DNA of 38,940 nucleotides. Origin: Lachnospiraceae bacterium UBA3689 (lineage in GTDB: Bacteria > Bacillota > Clostridia > Lachnospirales > Lachnospiraceae). The position numbers and the translations under genes are program-made. The stretch covers positions 1-38,940 of the forward strand of contig DFIU01000024.1 in the NCBI GenBank assembly GCA_002371465.1, read 5' to 3'. The notes under the pieces are model-generated. The model ran no database searches and was not told the DNA's origin. It saw only the letters and a program-made list of their open reading frames with translations. Within the stretch, counting starts at the first letter, position 1. Each line of letters starts with the position of its first letter. This document shows, piece after piece, positions 16,183 to 24,332 of the stretch.

Positions 16183-17820
16183 TCACCGGATGTGCAGACG
16201 GCGGAAGAGCCCCAGCATGCGGGTCCCCATGGGCATCTTCCTCAGTTCCTCATCCGTCAGGCCGCTGAACTTGCCGTAGCAGATGAAGTAGACCAGGATG
16301 CCGGCAAGGACAGCCAGGACCATGAGGATGGCGCCAAAGAGATATCTGTCAAAGACGGAGGGCACCAGGAGAGTCGGGATCCAGTAGATCGCGCCGACCG
16401 CCGCCCCCATGATAACGGCTGCTTTTAAGGGCGCCGTAAACTGGCTGATATGGTGGGTATAGCCCAGATAGTGCCGAAGTGCCCCCGCATTTAAGGCCAT
16501 CACAGCAAAGGAATAAAGCAGGGTCGCCGCCAGGATTCCGTAGACATGGATATTGAGTACGCCGACCGTAAAAGCCGCAACCGCCGCGTTGATACCCAGG
16601 CCGATCGCCGCGTTCCGCACCGGTACGGACGGATGCCCCAGCCCCTGCAGAACACCGTTGGTCACGGTCGACAGGCTGTAGAAAATGACCGAGACTGCCC
16701 CGATGGACAGGAGAATCGCCGCCCCCTTCACATTTCCGCTCGGATAGAGGGTCCGGATGACCGGATAGGACAAAATGCAGATGCCGATCGAAGACGGAAT
16801 GGCGATAAACATGGTCAGCTTGACGCATTCGTCGATCTTGCTGACCGCTCCGTCCGTATCCCTGCTTGCGATCGAGGCCGCGACTGCCGGAATGAGAGCG
16901 GTCGAGGTCGCGGATGCCAGGGCGATCGGGATGTTGATGATGGGCTTAAAGCGATAGCCGAAGAGACCGTAGAGGCTGGCTGTAGCTGCTGCGCTGACTC
17001 CCTTGAAATGCAGGATGTTGGTAAAGATCAGCTGGTCGACGACCGATGTGACATTGTAGACACAGGTTGCCAGGATGATGGGGGTCACCATCAAAAAGAT
17101 CACCTTAAAGACCTGCTTGTAGGACTCTTCCGCCGATGCCCGGTCGCGCGCCAGCCGTCTTTTGATGATCTTACGATTGCTGGCATAGGCAAAGAGGATA
17201 AAGAGGAGACCGAAAATAACGCCTGCCCCGGTTCCGATGGTACCGCCAGCCGCGCCGTAGATGCCCATGGTGTTGTCCTGACCGACAAAGGGCCGGGTCA
17301 GAAGGTATGCCATGAGGACGGAAAAAACCGCGTTCATGAACTGCTCGATGACCTGGGAGATCGCCGTCGGCTTCATCGTGTTGTGAGCCTGGAAAAAGCC
17401 CCGGAAGACGCCCAGGATGCCGCTCAAAAAGATGGTCGGCGCCAGAACCCGAAGAGCCAGGACCGCGTCCGGTTCCGTCCTTAGGATAAGGGGCGCCCCA
17501 AAGAAAGCGATCAAGGCCCCGGCTCCGCCGACGATACAGACATAGATAAGGGCAGCCTTAAAAACCTTATTGGCGCTGCGGTATTTTTTGACTGCCAGCC
17601 GCTCCGCCATGACTTTGGATATGGCGCTGGGGATGCTGTAGGACGAGATCAGCAGGATGATCGTATACCATTCATAGGCGAACGTATAGTAGCCGTCCCC
17701 CGCATCTCCCATAATCAGATGGAGGGGGCTTCGATAGAGCAGACCGATGACCGATGAGATCATCTGCGCCGTCATCAAAAATGCTGCCTGCCGGACTACC
17801 TTTCCTTTTTCCTGTGCCAT
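16183..17820 (-). CDS. Polysaccharide/lipid II flippase-like membrane protein (SpoVB/MurJ-type, MOP superfamily)
   Basis: The 545-residue protein has about 14 hydrophobic segments and the N-terminal pattern of the Firmicute SpoVB/YtgP/MurJ-like branch (VVRQAAFLMTAQMISSVIGLLYR, then GDGYYTFAYEWYTIILLISSYSIPSAISKVMAER). The conserved GFFQAHNTMKPTAISQVIEQ near 140-160 is typical of this group. Members flip lipid-linked cell wall or polysaccharide precursors across the membrane. The exact substrate cannot be read from sequence, so I give no symbol. It lies 33 bp downstream of ung and overlaps or abuts queH. Confidence 0.9.
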   Translation of the reverse strand: MAQEKGKVVRQAAFLMTAQMISSVIGLLYRSPLHLIMGDAGDGYYTFAYEWYTIILLISSYSIPSAISKVMAERLAVKKYRSANKVFKAALIYVCIVGGAGALIAFFGAPLILRTEPDAVLALRVLAPTIFLSGILGVFRGFFQAHNTMKPTAISQVIEQFMNAVFSVLMAYLLTRPFVGQDNTMGIYGAAGGTIGTGAGVIFGLLFILFAYASNRKIIKRRLARDRASAEESYKQVFKVIFLMVTPIILATCVYNVTSVVDQLIFTNILHFKGVSAAATASLYGLFGYRFKPIINIPIALASATSTALIPAVAASIASRDTDGAVSKIDECVKLTMFIAIPSSIGICILSYPVIRTLYPSGNVKGAAILLSIGAVSVIFYSLSTVTNGVLQGLGHPSVPVRNAAIGLGINAAVAAFTVGVLNIHVYGILAATLLYSFAVMALNAGALRHYLGYTHHISQFTAPLKAAVIMGAAVGAIYWIPTLLVPSVFDRYLFGAILMVLAVLAGILVYFICYGKFSGLTDEELRKMPMGTRMLGLFRRLHIR

Positions 17821-17853
17821 GAGTTCTTGTTTACTCCTTTATGCTCAATTCTC

Positions 17854-18531
17854 TTACGCTTCGGCAGGCTCAATCTGCCAGTCGATCGGGTCGTAGCCGT
17901 TCTTACTTAAGTAGTCGTTGCACCTTGAGAAGGGCCTGGACCCGAAAAATCCGTTGTAGGCGGACAAGGGGCTGGGATGGGCGGACTCGATGATCAGGTG
18001 CTTGGGATTGGTGATCATACTCTTCTTTTTCCGAGCCTGACCGCCCCAGAGAATAAAGACCAGGGGGCGGTCCTCATTTGCCAGAACCCGGATCGCCGCA
18101 TCGGTAAATTCCTGCCAGCCGATCTCCTTGTGAGAGTTGGCTGCGTGGGCGCGGACGGTCAGGACTGTATTTAAGAGCATGACCCCCTGCTTCGCCCACT
18201 TGGTCAGGTCGCCGTGATCGGGTATGGCGCAGCCCAGATCGTCGTGCAGCTCCTTATAGATATTGACCAGGGATGGGGGGATCCGAATCCCCTTGTGGAC
18301 CGAAAAGCAGAGTCCGTTCGCCTGCCCCGGCTCGTGATAGGGGTCCTGTCCTAAGATGACGACCCGGACTTTTTCCAGAGGGGTAAAGGCAAAGGCATTA
18401 AAGATGTCCGTACTGGGCGGATAGATCTCCCGGGTCCGGTATTCCTTAAGGACCGTCCGATAGAGTTTCGCGTAATAGGGTTTTCCAAATTCAGGCTTTA
18501 AAGCTTCTGCCCATCTTCCCGTAATTGCCAT
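17854..18531 (-). CDS. ung: Uracil-DNA glycosylase (family 1)
   Basis: This enzyme removes uracil from DNA. The 225-residue family 1 enzyme has the water-activating motif GQDPYHEPGQANGL (Asp63) and the C-terminal HPSPLSA loop (His185), both intact. The start at 18531 (MAITGRWAEAL) is preferred because GGGAG lies 9 nt upstream; the ATG three codons earlier directly abuts that site, and a further upstream start lacks one. It follows hisF by 60 bp in the same direction, and the flippase follows 33 bp downstream. Confidence 0.96.
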   Translation of the reverse strand: MAITGRWAEALKPEFGKPYYAKLYRTVLKEYRTREIYPPSTDIFNAFAFTPLEKVRVVILGQDPYHEPGQANGLCFSVHKGIRIPPSLVNIYKELHDDLGCAIPDHGDLTKWAKQGVMLLNTVLTVRAHAANSHKEIGWQEFTDAAIRVLANEDRPLVFILWGGQARKKKSMITNPKHLIIESAHPSPLSAYNGFFGSRPFSRCNDYLSKNGYDPIDWQIEPAEA

Positions 18532-18591
18532 CTGACTCATCTCCCATCTTGTTGTTTGGTCATGGAACCTTTCCAAAGGAACCTTCCCGCT

Positions 18592-19353
18592 TTACAGCCG
18601 CACCGGAACCTTTCTCTCCTGCAGATAGGTCTTGACCTCTTCAATCGTCAGTTCCTTATAGTGAAAGAGGGAGGCGGCAAGAGCCGCATCCGCCCCGCCC
18701 TCGGTCAAGGCAGTATAAAAATCCTCCACCCGACCGGCGCCGCCCGAGGCGATGACCGGAACGGAAACCGCGTCGGAAATAGCGCGGGTCAACTCCAGGT
18801 CATAGCCCGCCTTGGTTCCGTCCGCGTCCATGGAGGTCAGAAGGATCTCCCCTGCTCCCAGGTCCACGACATGTTTCGCCCACTCGACCGCATCAAGGCC
18901 GGTATCTTCCCGACCGCCCTTGATCCAGACCGTCCAGCCTTCTCCGTTTTGCCGTCTTCTGGCGTCAATGGCGGCGACGATGCACTGGTTTCCGAACTTT
19001 TCCGCCCCCTCCCGGACCAGGTCCGGATGCTTCACCGCTGCGGTATTGATCGAGACCTTATCGGCGCCCTCTCTTAAGATCTGTTTCATGTCCTCGACCG
19101 TCTGAATCCCGCCGCCGACCGTAAAGGGAATAAAGACCTGGTCAGCCACCTTACGGACCATTTCCACAACGGTCCGGCGCTGGTCGGAGGACGCCGTGAT
19201 ATCCAAAAAGACCAGTTCATCGGCACCCTCTTCATTGTAGGCTTTGGCGATCTCGACGGGATCCCCGGCGTCCTTTAAATCGACGAAATTGACGCCCTTG
19301 ACCACCCTGCCCTCGTTGACGTCCAGGCAGGGGATAATGCGTTTTGTCAACAT
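18592..19353 (-). CDS. hisF: Imidazole glycerol phosphate synthase, cyclase subunit HisF
   Basis: HisF is a (beta/alpha)8 barrel that uses ammonia from HisH to convert PRFAR to imidazole glycerol phosphate and AICAR. The 253-residue product has both catalytic aspartates, Asp11 (IPCLDVNEGRVVKG) and Asp130 (VAAIDARR), and the phosphate-binding loops (FTVGGGI, ASGGAG). It overlaps hisH by 7 bp, consistent with equimolar translation of the heterodimer. Other his genes are not in the window. Confidence 0.97.
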   Translation of the reverse strand: MLTKRIIPCLDVNEGRVVKGVNFVDLKDAGDPVEIAKAYNEEGADELVFLDITASSDQRRTVVEMVRKVADQVFIPFTVGGGIQTVEDMKQILREGADKVSINTAAVKHPDLVREGAEKFGNQCIVAAIDARRRQNGEGWTVWIKGGREDTGLDAVEWAKHVVDLGAGEILLTSMDADGTKAGYDLELTRAISDAVSVPVIASGGAGRVEDFYTALTEGGADAALAASLFHYKELTIEEVKTYLQERKVPVRL

Positions 19354-19979
19354 GACTTCTGGTCCTCCTTCTTTCCGGCGCGGATAAAGTTCTTCAGAAT
19401 CTTAAGTCCCAGATCCCCCGATTTTTCCGGATGGAACTGGACGGCAAAGAGCTTGCCCTTCTGGACAGAGGCGTGAACCATGTTGGCGTACTCCGAAACC
19501 GCCTTGACCTGGTTCATGTTCTCCGCCTCCACATAGTAGGAATGGACAAAGTAGACGTAGGAACCGTTGGGAATATCAAAGAAGAGGTCGCCCCCATTCA
19601 TCATGAAAATGGAGTTCCAGCCGATCTGGGGAATCTTAAAGCCGGGCTTTGCGTCAAACCTGCGGACCCTGCCCTTTAAAATGCCCAGACCCGGCACATC
19701 GGGGCTTTCTTCACTGCCCTCAAAGAGTGCCTGCATGCCGACACAGATGCCCAGAAAGGGTGTCTTTCTTGCCACGACTTCCCGGATGACATCATCCATC
19801 CCATAGCGGCGCAGATTACCCATAGCGTCGCCGAAGTTCCCGACTCCCGGCAGAACGACATAGTCAGCGGAGAGAATCTCGTCCCTGTCCCGGGTGATCT
19901 TCACCGCCTGCCCCAGTTTTAAAAAGGCCTTCTCCACGCTCTTGACGTTGCCGGCATCGTAATCAATAATCGCAACCAT
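19347..19979 (-). CDS. hisH: Imidazole glycerol phosphate synthase, glutamine amidotransferase subunit HisH
   Basis: HisH is a class I amidotransferase that hydrolyses glutamine and channels ammonia to HisF. The 210-residue protein shows the catalytic triad: Cys79 in LGICVGMQ, and His183 with Glu185 in QFHPEKSG. The oxyanion-strand motif LPGVGNFGDAM is at 43-53. It is the first gene of the run hisH-hisF-ung-flippase-queH-argH-asd-topB; an extended -10 about 35 nt upstream of the start could drive it. Confidence 0.97.
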   Translation of the reverse strand: MVAIIDYDAGNVKSVEKAFLKLGQAVKITRDRDEILSADYVVLPGVGNFGDAMGNLRRYGMDDVIREVVARKTPFLGICVGMQALFEGSEESPDVPGLGILKGRVRRFDAKPGFKIPQIGWNSIFMMNGGDLFFDIPNGSYVYFVHSYYVEAENMNQVKAVSEYANMVHASVQKGKLFAVQFHPEKSGDLGLKILKNFIRAGKKEDQKSC

Positions 19980-20012
19980 AGTCTGTCTCTCCTCTTATTT
20001 CATAGCGCATCC

Positions 20013-20060
20013 ATCATATCACAAGAAGGGCAATCCGTCGCTGATGATTCAGACATCAGC
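20013..20060 (-). promoter_or_regulatory. Extended -10 promoter and hairpin upstream of hisH
   Basis: On the minus strand TGATATGAT (20013-20021) is an extended -10 about 34-42 nt before the hisH start; no good -35 is seen at normal spacing. Just upstream, at 20040-20060, a perfect 7-bp stem GCTGATG/CATCAGC with a 7-nt loop could be an operator or the end of the upstream histidine kinase transcript, though no U-tract follows. No T-box or other known leader was recognised in this 152-bp gap. Confidence 0.4.
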
Positions 20061-20131
20061 AAATTCACTCCTAGTCTTAACCTCATCGAATGGGCTCATT
20101 CGCCCATAGCTTACCCAAGATCTGTCAGGAC

Positions 20132-21688
20132 TTATTTGTCTGTATCTTCAGCCTTGTATACCTCCTGCACCTTAGGGGCTGTCCCGGCGTCCAGGGTAAA
20201 GAAGAAGGCGACGCCGTTTTCAAAATTCCGCACTCCGCACTTCTGGTGGTGACCGTCCATGATCGCCTTGACGATAGAAAGACCGATCCCGCTGCCGCCG
20301 TAGGCGCGGGTCCGCGCCTTATCCACCTTGTAGAACTTCTCAAAGACCCTGCCGATTGACTCTTCCGGAATGGGCTTGCCTGTATTAAAGACCGTCACTC
20401 TGACCGTGTCCTCTTCTTCCAGGTCCATAGTCACTTCGATGCGGCGGTCCCCTTCCACATGGTGACAGGCGTTGCTTAAATAGTTGGTAATGACCTCTTC
20501 GATCTTAAACTCATCCCCCCATACGTATAAGGGGTCCCTATAGGGGAAGGAAACGTCCGCCCGACTGTCGCTGATCATGACCGACATACCCCGAATCACA
20601 CCCCGGATCAGCTGGGTTAAGTCAAAGCGCTCCATTTCCACGGCGTCATTGCCGAACTCCAGACGATTGAGGGTCAGCAGCTGTTTCACCATGCTGTTCA
20701 TCTTCCCGGACTCATCCATGATGACGTCGACATAGAAGTTGCGGCTCTCCGCGTCCTCGGCGACATTGTCCTTTAAGCCCTCCGCGTAGCCCTGGATCAG
20801 GGCGATAGGGGTTTTCAGCTCGTGGGTGACATTATTCAAAAATTCCCGGCGGACTTCATCGATCTGGGTCTTCTTTTCATTGTCCTTTTGCAGCTTGACG
20901 TTGGCGGTTTTCAGTTCGGAAATGGTCCGCTCCAGCTCATCCGACATTTTGTTGAAGCTGCTGCCCAGCTGTCCGATCTCGTCCCGGGTCTGCCCCTGGT
21001 AGCGGGCGTCAAAATCCAGCTCCGCCATTTTCTTGGACAGGTCGTTTAACTGACGGATGGGCCGCGTGTAACGCTTCATGATCAGCCAGCAGATCACGGC
21101 AGCTAAAGCCATGACGATCACGCCGGTAAAGATATAAAAAAGGGTCGTAAGCCTTGCCGCCGACTCGATGCTCTCCATGGGCGTCTGCAATAAAAACCAG
21201 CTGCCGGTATCCAGTCTGCCCCACATCTCCAGGTAGGTGGTACTGATGTGTTTGTCGTCCGTCTGCTGAAGGACATAGCGGTCCGTCTTTTCCAGGACTT
21301 TCACCTGGTCCTGATAAAAGCCGGTGTAGTAGCCGAAGAGCCGCATGGCATTCTGCCTGCCGTCATAACCGGACGTAAGAAATGTTTGAAAATCGCTGTC
21401 GGTCAGGGTGACGATGATGTTGTCCTTCATCGAAAGTTCCATGAGCCGGTCCGAAAAATCCCCATCCGCGGCATCCGTCCCCCTGATCTCCCGGTAGGCC
21501 TCCATCAATCTTCCCTCCTTGTTCCTCGTGTAGTAGGGAACCAGGAAGAAAGCGTTGATGAGCCCGATAATCAAAAGGGAGGAGGCGACGATGGCGACGA
21601 TCAAAAGGGTCAGCTTGGCTCCAATGGACCTGCCTATGAGGCTCCTGATCCTACGGAAAAGCCCCTTTCCCCTCTTAGCTTCCTTCAT
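20132..21688 (-). CDS. Sensor histidine kinase (HAMP-HisKA-HATPase), no adjacent response regulator
   Basis: The 518-residue membrane kinase has TM1 at about 24-50, an extracytoplasmic region to about 180, TM2 at about 182-204, a HAMP linker, HisKA with phospho-acceptor His289 (NNVTHELKTPIALIQGY) and a HATPase domain with the N box (NYLSNACHHVE), a G1 box reading NTGKPIPEE and G2 GGSGIGLSIVK. The NTG form of G1 is common in VanS-like kinases. Its ATG overlaps the helD TGA (ATGA), and a GGAG inside helD provides the ribosome binding site. There is no response regulator on either side, which is unusual. The ligand is unknown. Confidence 0.93.
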   Translation of the reverse strand: MKEAKRGKGLFRRIRSLIGRSIGAKLTLLIVAIVASSLLIIGLINAFFLVPYYTRNKEGRLMEAYREIRGTDAADGDFSDRLMELSMKDNIIVTLTDSDFQTFLTSGYDGRQNAMRLFGYYTGFYQDQVKVLEKTDRYVLQQTDDKHISTTYLEMWGRLDTGSWFLLQTPMESIESAARLTTLFYIFTGVIVMALAAVICWLIMKRYTRPIRQLNDLSKKMAELDFDARYQGQTRDEIGQLGSSFNKMSDELERTISELKTANVKLQKDNEKKTQIDEVRREFLNNVTHELKTPIALIQGYAEGLKDNVAEDAESRNFYVDVIMDESGKMNSMVKQLLTLNRLEFGNDAVEMERFDLTQLIRGVIRGMSVMISDSRADVSFPYRDPLYVWGDEFKIEEVITNYLSNACHHVEGDRRIEVTMDLEEEDTVRVTVFNTGKPIPEESIGRVFEKFYKVDKARTRAYGGSGIGLSIVKAIMDGHHQKCGVRNFENGVAFFFTLDAGTAPKVQEVYKAEDTDK

Positions 21689-23763
21689 CGGCCGCTCTCC
21701 TTATCTTTGCCTAAAAGCGGGGATAAAGGTCCATCCGACAGGATCGTCAGCTGCTGGGTCGCCCTGGAAATTGCCGTATAGAGGCGGTGTCGCGCCAGCA
21801 GCTTGTCCGGATAGGCGTGAGCCGTAACATCCGGAAGGATGACAGAGTCAAATTCAAGCCCCTTGGCAAGCCGCAGTTCCAGAAGGATGGCGCCGCTTTC
21901 AGGCATAGATTCATTGTCCCGGATAATCTCCGGGCCATCCCCTCCCAGAATTTGCGAGATCCGATTGACCCCGGTCCAATCCTGACATATGACCGCCGTA
22001 AGATGCGGCTCTCCCTCCGCCTCTTTGACCGCCTGCCGCAGAACCTCCTTGTAGTTCTCATGGGTACAGCTCCTGATGACCGGCGTCAGCCCCGGTCTTT
22101 GGATTGAAGACGTCTTGATCTGGACCTCCTTGGGCAAAAGACCGGTAAAGAGGTCGGTGATCTCGGGTGATGACCGGTAACTGGTCAAAAGAGACAGTTC
22201 CGCCAGGTCCTTGCCCCGTTCTTGAAAGATCTGATGGATCCGCTCAAAGGAAATATTTCCCTCGTGGATCGACTGGAACTCATCCCCCAGCATCATAAAA
22301 CGCGCGTTCTTAAAATACCGCAGGAAAACCAGCATCTGCGCCTCAGTATAATCCTGCACCTCGTCGATCATCACATACTTGGCGTTGCGGTTGCAAAGAC
22401 CGGTCAGCGCCATTTTCAGATAAAAGGTCTCCGCCGGAGTAAGCTTCTTTCTGCCCAAAAGCCGGGATCCGATCCGATCCAGATTAAGCCACTTAAAGCT
22501 GCGGATCGCCTGGATGGCGCCGCCGTACTGGTTCATGATCCGGTTCTTCATCTTCTGGGGGTTCTGGTCCGTCTGCCCCTCCTCATCACTTTCGCCGTCC
22601 TCCGAAATCCGCTTCTTTTCCAGGTCCGACGCGCTCTTTTGCGCCGCCTCCTCCAGCTCATCGAGGCAGATCTGGATGAGCCTCACGCCGGTTTCAATGT
22701 TGGGATGCTGGGCGACCACGTCCGCGATCTGCTTTTGGGTCAGGACAACCTGATGCTTCTGCCGGATCTGGCAGAAGTCCTCTTCGGTCAGGGCGATGGA
22801 GGCAAGCCCCCGATCGATCTGTCGAAGCGAAGCTGCCTCCGTTAAGTCCCCCTCTCCGACGCCATGCAGCCCCAGCTCATCCAGGAACTCGCCCCAGGTC
22901 AGGTTGTTGGGGTTCTGCTCTCCCATTTCCGGCAGGACGTGGGAAATGTACTGCTGAAAGACCGGGTTTAAGGTGATCAGATAGACCTGCTCGGGCCGCA
23001 GCTGCTTGCGCATCCGGAAAAAGAGGTAGGCGATCCGCTGCAGCAAAACAGAGGTCTTGCCGCTGCCCGCGATGCCACTGACCAGAAGAGCCGGCACATC
23101 CGGATAGCGGATGACCGTATTTTGCTCCCGCTGGATGGTCTCGGTGATCGCCTGCATCTGGTCAGTCCGCTTGCGGGAAAGGGACCTCAGCAGCAGAGGG
23201 TCTTCAATCGCAATTCTGGTGTCAAAGTAGGCGTTTAACACATCCGCCTTCAGGTCAAACTGCCGCCTCAGGCACAGGTCCACTTCGATCCTGCGGTCGT
23301 CGACCCGGTAGGAAGTTCTCCCATTTTCATGGTTGTAGTAGACCTCCGCAATCGGGGACCGCCAGTCCACAACCAGCTGGTCGTGGTGCTGGTCCGAAAC
23401 CGCCGCGCTGCCGATATAAAAGCTCTCCGGCTCCTCATCTTCATCAAACTGAACGTCAATCCGGGCAAAATAGGCGCGGGGCAGGAGCTGGTCCACATTT
23501 TTCAGCTTGGCGCTGACCGAGTCGCTGGCGATATTGAGCTGGGCGACCGCCTGGCTCATCACCTCAAATTCGATCAGGGTCTCCTGCGCCTCCGCGTCGT
23601 TGTTGAAATTCAGCCGCAGGTCCTCACTGGTCGTCTTCTTCTCTTCCGCCGCCTTCTCGGAAATATCGACCAGTTCGGCTTCCAGCTCTTCCTTCATAGT
23701 TGTCAGCTTTTGATAGAGCGTCTTTAAATGGTCCTGTTCTTCTATAAAAATACGATCTTCCAA
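21685..23763 (-). CDS. helD: HelD-like RNA polymerase-recycling motor (UvrD/Rep superfamily)
   Basis: HelD proteins are superfamily 1 ATPases that remove stalled RNA polymerase from DNA. From the TTG at 23763 (MEDRIFIEEQ) the protein has 692 residues: an N-terminal coiled coil to about 90, the family motif VVDWRSPIAEVYYN at 131-144, Walker A GIAGSGKTS at 230-238, Walker B with MIDEVQDYTEAQ, and C-terminal helicase motifs ending in RLYTAISRATQQL. The TTG has AGGAAGG 4 nt upstream and lies 33 nt after the predicted transcription start. An ATG at 23856 lies upstream of the promoter, inside a terminator, and is rejected. It is coupled to the kinase gene by a 4-bp overlap. Confidence 0.92.
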   Translation of the reverse strand: MEDRIFIEEQDHLKTLYQKLTTMKEELEAELVDISEKAAEEKKTTSEDLRLNFNNDAEAQETLIEFEVMSQAVAQLNIASDSVSAKLKNVDQLLPRAYFARIDVQFDEDEEPESFYIGSAAVSDQHHDQLVVDWRSPIAEVYYNHENGRTSYRVDDRRIEVDLCLRRQFDLKADVLNAYFDTRIAIEDPLLLRSLSRKRTDQMQAITETIQREQNTVIRYPDVPALLVSGIAGSGKTSVLLQRIAYLFFRMRKQLRPEQVYLITLNPVFQQYISHVLPEMGEQNPNNLTWGEFLDELGLHGVGEGDLTEAASLRQIDRGLASIALTEEDFCQIRQKHQVVLTQKQIADVVAQHPNIETGVRLIQICLDELEEAAQKSASDLEKKRISEDGESDEEGQTDQNPQKMKNRIMNQYGGAIQAIRSFKWLNLDRIGSRLLGRKKLTPAETFYLKMALTGLCNRNAKYVMIDEVQDYTEAQMLVFLRYFKNARFMMLGDEFQSIHEGNISFERIHQIFQERGKDLAELSLLTSYRSSPEITDLFTGLLPKEVQIKTSSIQRPGLTPVIRSCTHENYKEVLRQAVKEAEGEPHLTAVICQDWTGVNRISQILGGDGPEIIRDNESMPESGAILLELRLAKGLEFDSVILPDVTAHAYPDKLLARHRLYTAISRATQQLTILSDGPLSPLLGKDKESGR

Positions 23764-23803
23764 CTTACCTTCCTCATGGCTTCCGATTTCAAAGTGATAA
23801 AAT

Positions 23804-23832
23804 ATTATACCCCCTTCCGGCTCAAAGATCAA
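23804..23832 (-). promoter_or_regulatory. Sigma-A-type promoter of helD
   Basis: On the minus strand TTGATC (23827-23832) is followed by exactly 17 bp and a perfect TATAAT (23804-23809). Transcription would start near 23797, giving a leader of about 33 nt to the TTG start codon. The -35 overlaps the end of the T-tract of the terminator of the upstream sugar operon. Confidence 0.75.
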
Positions 23833-23860
23833 AAAAAGAGGCAGCGATTCCGTCACTGCC
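23831..23860 (-). terminator. Intrinsic terminator of the esterase/DUF5060/GH3 operon
   Basis: On the minus strand an 8-bp stem GGCAGTGA/TCGCTGCC (one G-U pair) with a 5-nt loop (23840-23860) is followed, after two further bases, by seven T. It lies about 58 bp after the GH3 stop codon and marks the end of the sugar island next to helD. Confidence 0.8.
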
Positions 23861-23918
23861 CCTTGTCTGCCCTTATACTTCGTCAGGTCTGTCCGGAATC
23901 GAACTTTTCAGAGCATCT

Positions 23919-24332
23919 TCAGTTTTCTTCTACAGTCACATCTGCATAAAATCCCCGATTTCTCCCTACGATCCAGCGATCCTCGCTAATGTAAAAACTC
24001 CCCTTCAGACGAATATCGTCAGATGCGGAGCCAAGCAGCACCTGTATTTCGCCTTTTTCAATTTTCCACTTCATATCTTCATCTAAGAATGCCATCTGAC
24101 TTGGATAAAGGCAGAACTGAACCTTCTTTTTTTCTCCCGTCCCAAGAGAAACACGAGCAAAACCTTGTAATTCCATGACTGGTCTTGTCATGGAAGCGTG
24201 AAGATCCTTTAGATAAAGCTGTACGACCTCCGTTCCTGTCATATTCCCGACATTTTCTACGAAGCAGGACACGATGACCTGATCGTCTGGTCCAACCTCT
24301 TCTTGATCAATCTCAAGTTTACTGTAAGCAAA
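23919..24332 (-). pseudogene. C-terminal fibronectin-III-like end of the GH3 gene, out of frame
   Basis: This is the separated 3' end of the GH3 gene. It reads DFAYSKLEIDQEEVGPDDQ, then SCFVENVGNMTGTEVVQLYLKD and an FnIII-like tail ending VTVEEN, exactly what should follow FGHGLSYT in an intact GH3. The frame is lost at a duplicated GTCCG pair (24333-24342). Removing one copy restores a continuous 802-codon frame from the ATG at 26332. An internal methionine could start a short reading near 24272, but it has no independent function I can support. It may be a real mutation or an assembly error. Confidence 0.85.

Noticed and set aside
16546..17484. 312-codon open frame on the plus strand within the flippase gene
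   Set aside because: Complementary strand of a well-supported gene, rich in Asp/Arg/Gly typical of antisense frames of hydrophobic genes.
19980..20131. T-box or his leader upstream of hisH
   Set aside because: No T-box sequence or run of His codons is present; only an extended -10 and a 7-bp hairpin were found.
23764..23856. Upstream ATG extension of helD
   Set aside because: These codons lie in the terminator and promoter of helD and do not resemble the family N-terminus; the TTG at 23763 has a proper ribosome binding site.
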